Positions 6,242 to 8,430 of a stretch of 8,430 bases of DNA are shown here, piece by piece; the first letter of the stretch is position 1, and each line of letters opens with the position of its first letter. This stretch comes from an uncultured Mycoplasmatota bacterium. GTDB lineage: Bacteria > Bacillota_I > Bacilli_A > RF39 > UBA660. The position numbers and the translations under genes were made by a program. Where the stretch lies: NCBI GenBank assembly GCA_947643295.1, contig CANRVM010000049.1:1-8430 (forward strand). The letters are read 5' to 3'. Under the pieces are notes generated by a model that did not search any database, was not told the origin of the DNA, and saw only the letters and a list, made by a program, of their open reading frames with translations.

Positions 6242-7929
6242 ATGAATAACAAACCGAATGAAACGAAGGTAGTTGTTTTAGGAGGTTTAGGAGAAGTCGG
6301 GAAGAATATGTATTGTGTAATGCATAAAGACGATATTGTTATTATTGATGCGGGAATTAGTTTTCCGGAAAGTGATCTATTGGGGGTTGATTACGTTTTA
6401 CCTGATTTTACTTTCTTAAAGGAAAATGAAAAGAAAATTAAAGCTTTATTAATTACTCATGGTCATGAAGATCATATTGGTGCCATTCCATTTTTGCTTA
6501 ATCAAATTAACATACCTGCTATCTATGCACCAAATCAAGCAAAAGAGTTAATAGCAGTAAAATTAGAAGATAGAAATATTAGATATGATAATTTATTCGT
6601 TTATACCGAAGACACTAAACTAACTTTTGGAGAAATTGAGATAGAATTTTTCCGCACTACCCATTCCATACCAGATTCACATGGTATTAGTCTAACAACA
6701 CCAAATGGTAGAATTGTAACAACTGGAGATTTTAAACTAGATTTAACTCCAATTGGACCTATGGCTGATTTATATAAAATAGCGACATTAGGACATGAAG
6801 GAGTAGATTTATTAATTATTCCACTAATGCATTAAATGAAGGATATTCGGCATCAGAATCTAAGGTAGATGGTGCACTTGGAGAGATGTTTGATCGTTTT
6901 AAAAATAGTCGTATTATTATCGCTACTTTTGCATCTAATATCTATCGTTTAAAACATATCTTTGAATCTTGTTACAAACATAATAGAAAAATATGTATTT
7001 TTGGTAGAAGTATGGAAAATAATATTAATATTTCTATCAAGGGAGGATATATTAATCATAAAGATTTATTAATATCACCAGAAGAAGCTAATCAATTAAA
7101 ACCAAATGAGGTTACTATCTTATGCACAGGTTCTCAAGGAGAGCCATTAGCAGCACTATCTAGAATTTCTAATGGAACACACAGACAAATTAAACTAAGA
7201 CCAGATGATGTAGTTATATTTTCATCTAGTGCGATTCCTGGAAATGCTCTTAGTATTTCAAAAACAATTAATAAACTATATCTAAAAGGAGTGAAAGTTT
7301 ATACCAATAAAGCTCTAGCTGATTTACATACTTCTGGACATGCTAACGAAGATGAATTGAAACTAATGATTCGCTTATTGAATCCTAAATATTTAATGCC
7401 ATTCCATGGAGACTATCGGATGTTAAAACGTCATGCCGATATTGGTATCGAATGTGGAATTCCAAAAGAAAACACTTTTGTATTAAAAAATGGAGGAACA
7501 TTATCCATTAATAATCATATTATTACAAAAGGAGAAGAAATGCCAGGAGAAGATATCTATGTAGATGGTAATCGAATTGGCGAAATTGGAAGTGCAGTAT
7601 TAAAGGATAGACAAATGATGGCAAGAGATGGAATTTTAGTTGTCATTATTAATGTAGATATGAAAAAACATGAACTTTTAATCAAGCCGAATATTACAAC
7701 AAGAGGATTCATACTAATTAATGAAAATGAAGAATTACTAAGAAAAATCGAGGAAAAAGCAGGCAGTATATTAAAAAAAGAGCTATCCGATCGTCATTCT
7801 ACTTTTGCATCTATTAAGAGTAATTTAACAACAGAGCTATATACCTATATTTCAAAGCTAACAGGAAGAAACCCAATTGTTTTACCAATCATTATTGACA
7901 TTAAAAAGGAAGCAAAAACAGAAGTTTAA
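6242..7929 (+). pseudogene. rnj: RNase J (beta-CASP metallo-ribonuclease), frame broken at about 6818
   Basis: RNase J is a 5'-3' exo- and endoribonuclease central to mRNA decay and rRNA maturation in Firmicutes. The start is ATG 6242, with AAAGGAG at 6226-6232. The first frame runs 197 residues: HGHEDH (H73, H75, D77, H78), H141 in THSIPDSHG and D163 in TGDFKLD are present. It ends LLIIPLMH at TAA 6833-6835. From 6820 the next frame resumes STNALNEGYS and continues through SSSAIPGN, HTSGH and MPFHGDYRM to a C-terminal domain ending at 7929. The family reads LLSDSTN here; only the bases 'at' remain of two codons, so a 4-base deletion has removed Ser and most of the motif A Asp. Rejoined length is about 563 residues, close to RnjA of B. 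subtilis (555). The rest is well conserved, pointing to a recent lesion or an assembly error. RnjA versus RnjB identity cannot be decided. Confidence 0.9.
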
Positions 7930-7931
7930 TG

Positions 7932-7975
7932 AAAAAAGTTTTTCTATATAAAATAAAAATAGAAAGACTTTTTTT
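7932..7975 (+). terminator. Intrinsic terminator of the RNase J gene
   Basis: AAAAAAGTTTTTCTAT (7932-7947) pairs with ATAGAAAGACTTTTTT (7959-7974), 16 base pairs with one G-U, 11-base loop, ending in a T run to 7975. It begins 3 bases after the stop codon. The A run on the 5' side may let it act in both directions. Confidence 0.85.
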
Positions 7976-7993
7976 CCTAAAGTAATATATAAA

Positions 7994-8026
7994 CCTATTT
8001 TGGTAATGTAATAACCAAAATATAGG
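7994..8026. repeat. Imperfect inverted repeat between terminator and antitoxin promoter
   Basis: CCTATTTTGGT (7994-8004) and ACCAAAATATAGG (8014-8026) can form an 11 base-pair stem with a 2-base bulge and a 9-base loop. No T run follows on the plus strand. It may be a weak minus-strand backup terminator or an operator. No gene is seen in 7976-8051. Confidence 0.4.
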
Positions 8027-8051
8027 ATAAGAGTATCTATGAACAAAGTGA

Positions 8052-8080
8052 TTGAAATTTTAACAAATTTATGGTATATT
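8052..8080 (+). promoter_or_regulatory. Strong promoter for the antisense (antitoxin) RNA
   Basis: -35 TTGAAA (8052-8057), 17-base spacer, extended -10 TGGTATATT (8072-8080). The start is expected near 8087. No ribosome site or worthwhile reading frame follows, which points to a non-coding transcript. It looks stronger than the opposing toxin promoter, as expected for an antitoxin. Confidence 0.78.
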
Positions 8081-8109
8081 GTATACAGATGAGGAAAATC
8101 TCATACAAT

Positions 8110-8153
8110 AAAAAAGGGAAATACTGAACTTTCGCGGGTTGAGTACTTACCCT
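8110..8153 (-). terminator. Intrinsic terminator of the toxin mRNA
   Basis: Minus strand AGGGT (8153-8149), then AGTACTCAACC and GTTCAGTA arms, then CCCT (8118-8115) and a run of six T (8115-8110). The stem has a G-G type mismatch and one bulge, and a loop CGCGAA. It lies 19 bases beyond the toxin stop codon and inside the antisense RNA gene, so the two transcripts overlap at their 3' ends. Confidence 0.72.
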
Positions 8154-8166
8154 AAATAATTAGTTC

Positions 8167-8202
8167 AGTACTTAATCTATTGCAGATTGAGTACTATTTT
8201 TT
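8167..8202 (+). terminator. Intrinsic terminator of the antisense RNA
   Basis: AGTACTTAATCT (8167-8178) pairs with AGATTGAGTACT (8184-8195), 12 base pairs with one G-U, loop ATTGC, then A and six T (8197-8202). On the other strand the same bases encode the C-terminus and stop of the toxin peptide, so one sequence serves as coding region and terminator. Confidence 0.85.
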
Positions 8203-8282
8203 ATTATAAGTATCAATATAGAGACTATTAATAAAATGATAATTAATATTAGAAATGAGATTAGTAAATCTTTTTTCTTCAT
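8172..8282 (-). CDS. 36-residue single-span membrane peptide, putative type I toxin
   Basis: The peptide starts MKKKDLL. Residues 6-27 are almost all Leu, Ile, Val, Phe and Ser, one strong transmembrane helix, followed by K28 and a short polar end STQSAID. The basic N-terminus and length match small membrane-acting toxins of type I systems (Fst, TxpA, BsrG, Hok and AapA classes), though it resembles none that I recognise in sequence. ATG 8282-8280 is preceded by AAGGGAGG (8299-8292) at 9 bases, one of the best ribosome sites in the window. The gene stands alone, with an antisense RNA gene overlapping its end. Membrane insertion that collapses the proton motive force is the typical action of such peptides; here that is inference. 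A small regulatory membrane peptide is the alternative. Confidence 0.78.
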   Translation of the reverse strand: MKKKDLLISFLILIIILLIVSILILIIKNSTQSAID

Positions 8283-8291
8283 AATATCAAG

Positions 8292-8338
8292 CCTCCCTTC
8301 ATAAGAAAGTTGGCAAGTACTCAACAGTTAGTATTTCC
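8292..8338 (-). promoter_or_regulatory. Toxin mRNA leader with two structures that could block translation
   Basis: First, CTTTCTT (8309-8303) can pair with AAGGGAG (8299-8293) around a 3-base loop, hiding the ribosome site (7 pairs, two of them G-U). Second, the upstream leader 8338-8312 forms its own hairpin (GGAAATACT with AGTACTTGCC) and is also complementary to the mRNA's own 3' end. A mini-frame MKGGLIL begins at 8302 inside the loop and ends at the toxin ATG (ATGA overlap). Such double control is typical of type I toxin mRNAs that need processing before translation. Confidence 0.5.
8312..8338 (-). repeat. Leader copy of the GGAAATACT...GTTGAGTACTT repeat
   Basis: The minus strand here reads GGAAATACT, AACT, GTTGAGTACTTGCC. 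The plus strand at 8117-8151 reads GGAAATACT, G, AACT, an insert, then GTTGAGTACTTACC. The two copies are inverted in the DNA. As a result the toxin mRNA holds the sequence at its 5' end and its complement at its 3' end, while the antisense RNA holds the 5' version. The palindrome AGTACT occurs in each copy and twice more in the terminator stem (8167-8172, 8190-8195). Confidence 0.75.
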
Positions 8339-8356
8339 TATAAGAATAATATCACA

Positions 8357-8385
8357 TTTATATAATTATAACAATCGAACAATAA
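8357..8385 (-). promoter_or_regulatory. Tentative toxin promoter
   Basis: Minus strand TTATTG (8385-8380), 17-base spacer, TATAAA (8362-8357), start near 8350. The -35 is poor. Other -10 candidates nearby are TATAAT (8370-8365) and an extended TGTGATATT just downstream, so the exact promoter is uncertain. All would give a leader of about 60-80 bases. Nothing else is visible in 8386-8430. Confidence 0.4.
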
Positions 8386-8430
8386 GATTATTATTTTCAT
8401 AAATTCTTTATTGGTATTATCAATTATTTG

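Larger units (their letters stand above)
8087..8202 (+). ncRNA. Putative type I antitoxin antisense RNA, about 115 nt
   Basis: This small RNA is bounded by a strong promoter and an intrinsic terminator. Predicted structure: a 5' hairpin ATGAG-GAAAAT-CTCAT (8089-8104); a middle hairpin in which AGGG (8115-8118) pairs with CCCT (8150-8153) around TACT/AGTA and AACT/GGTT with loop TTCGCG; and the terminator hairpin. Its whole length is antisense to the 3' part of the opposing mRNA, covering the last codons of the small membrane peptide (8172-8202) and the 3' untranslated region. It also carries a near copy of the toxin mRNA's 5' leader, so it could compete for the same 3' partner. Overlapping 3' ends of this kind are known for txpA/ratA and bsrG/SR4 of B. 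subtilis. The promoter, terminator and overlap are seen; the antitoxin role is inferred. Confidence 0.7.

Noticed and set aside
6806..6835. Programmed -1 frameshift in the RNase J gene
   Set aside because: No X XXY YYZ slippery heptamer lies in the correct register, and a shifted product would still lack the motif A Asp. A 4-base deletion explains it better.
6886..7929. The C-terminal RNase J half as a separate gene starting at ATG 6886
   Set aside because: Homology begins further upstream at 6820, and the GGAG before 6886 is only 2 bases away, too close for normal initiation.
8039..8092. 17-residue frame starting at ATG 8039 on the plus strand
   Set aside because: It overlaps the promoter elements, has no ribosome site and ends at the start of the antisense RNA.
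8087..8202. Riboswitch or T-box leader for a downstream plus-strand gene
   Set aside because: No plus-strand gene follows within the window and no known aptamer consensus is visible; the opposing toxin frame and its terminator explain the layout better.
1..8430. CRISPR array, tRNA, rRNA or insertion sequence
   Set aside because: No regularly spaced direct repeats, no cloverleaf or rRNA-like sequence, and no transposase or terminal inverted repeats were seen on either strand.

Overview
The window is AT-rich, low-GC Gram-positive DNA. Shine-Dalgarno sites are AGGTGA or AGGAGG types, promoters are sigma-A-like, genes are tightly packed, and TGA is used as a stop (690-692, 992-994), so this is genetic code 11 and not the Mycoplasma code. 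The adjacent ftsY-ylxM pair, ffh nearby, an RNase J gene, and a possible CotD-like coat protein suggest an uncultured Bacilli or Erysipelotrichia-like (RF39-type) gut bacterium. That placement is inference.

Left end (1-1006): on the minus strand lie the N-terminal part of a Fic-family AMPylase running off the edge, a decayed stretch with a fragment of a HAD phosphatase, and a 70-residue protein resembling the start of a CotD-type coat protein that may be truncated. This flank looks like it is eroding.

Middle (974-6113): this is the signal recognition particle (SRP) region, all on the minus strand. ftsY (receptor) and ylxM (putative SRP regulator) share a promoter at 6085-6113. A HerA/DUF87-type hexameric ATPase follows with its own strong promoter (4635-4663) and an intrinsic terminator (2631-2657). 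Then comes ffh (SRP GTPase) with its own promoter, followed after 12 bases by a 91-residue protein of unknown function. The HerA-type gene therefore sits as an independent unit between two parts of the usual ylxM-ffh cluster.

Divergent from ftsY, on the plus strand, is an RNase J gene (6242-7929) with a good promoter, ribosome site and terminator. Its reading frame is broken near 6818 by an apparent clean 4-base deletion in the conserved SDSTN motif. Everything else in the protein is well conserved, so the lesion is recent or is an assembly error.

Right end (8052-8385): a compact cassette of about 330 bases looks like a type I toxin-antitoxin system and is the most interesting part of the window. 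The minus strand encodes a 36-residue single-span membrane peptide with a strong ribosome site. The plus strand has a strong promoter and terminator defining a small RNA of about 115 nt that is fully antisense to the 3' end of the toxin mRNA. The toxin mRNA has its own terminator, and its 5' leader is complementary to its own 3' end, as in fold-back-controlled toxins such as hok and aapA. I recognise no known family in the peptide.
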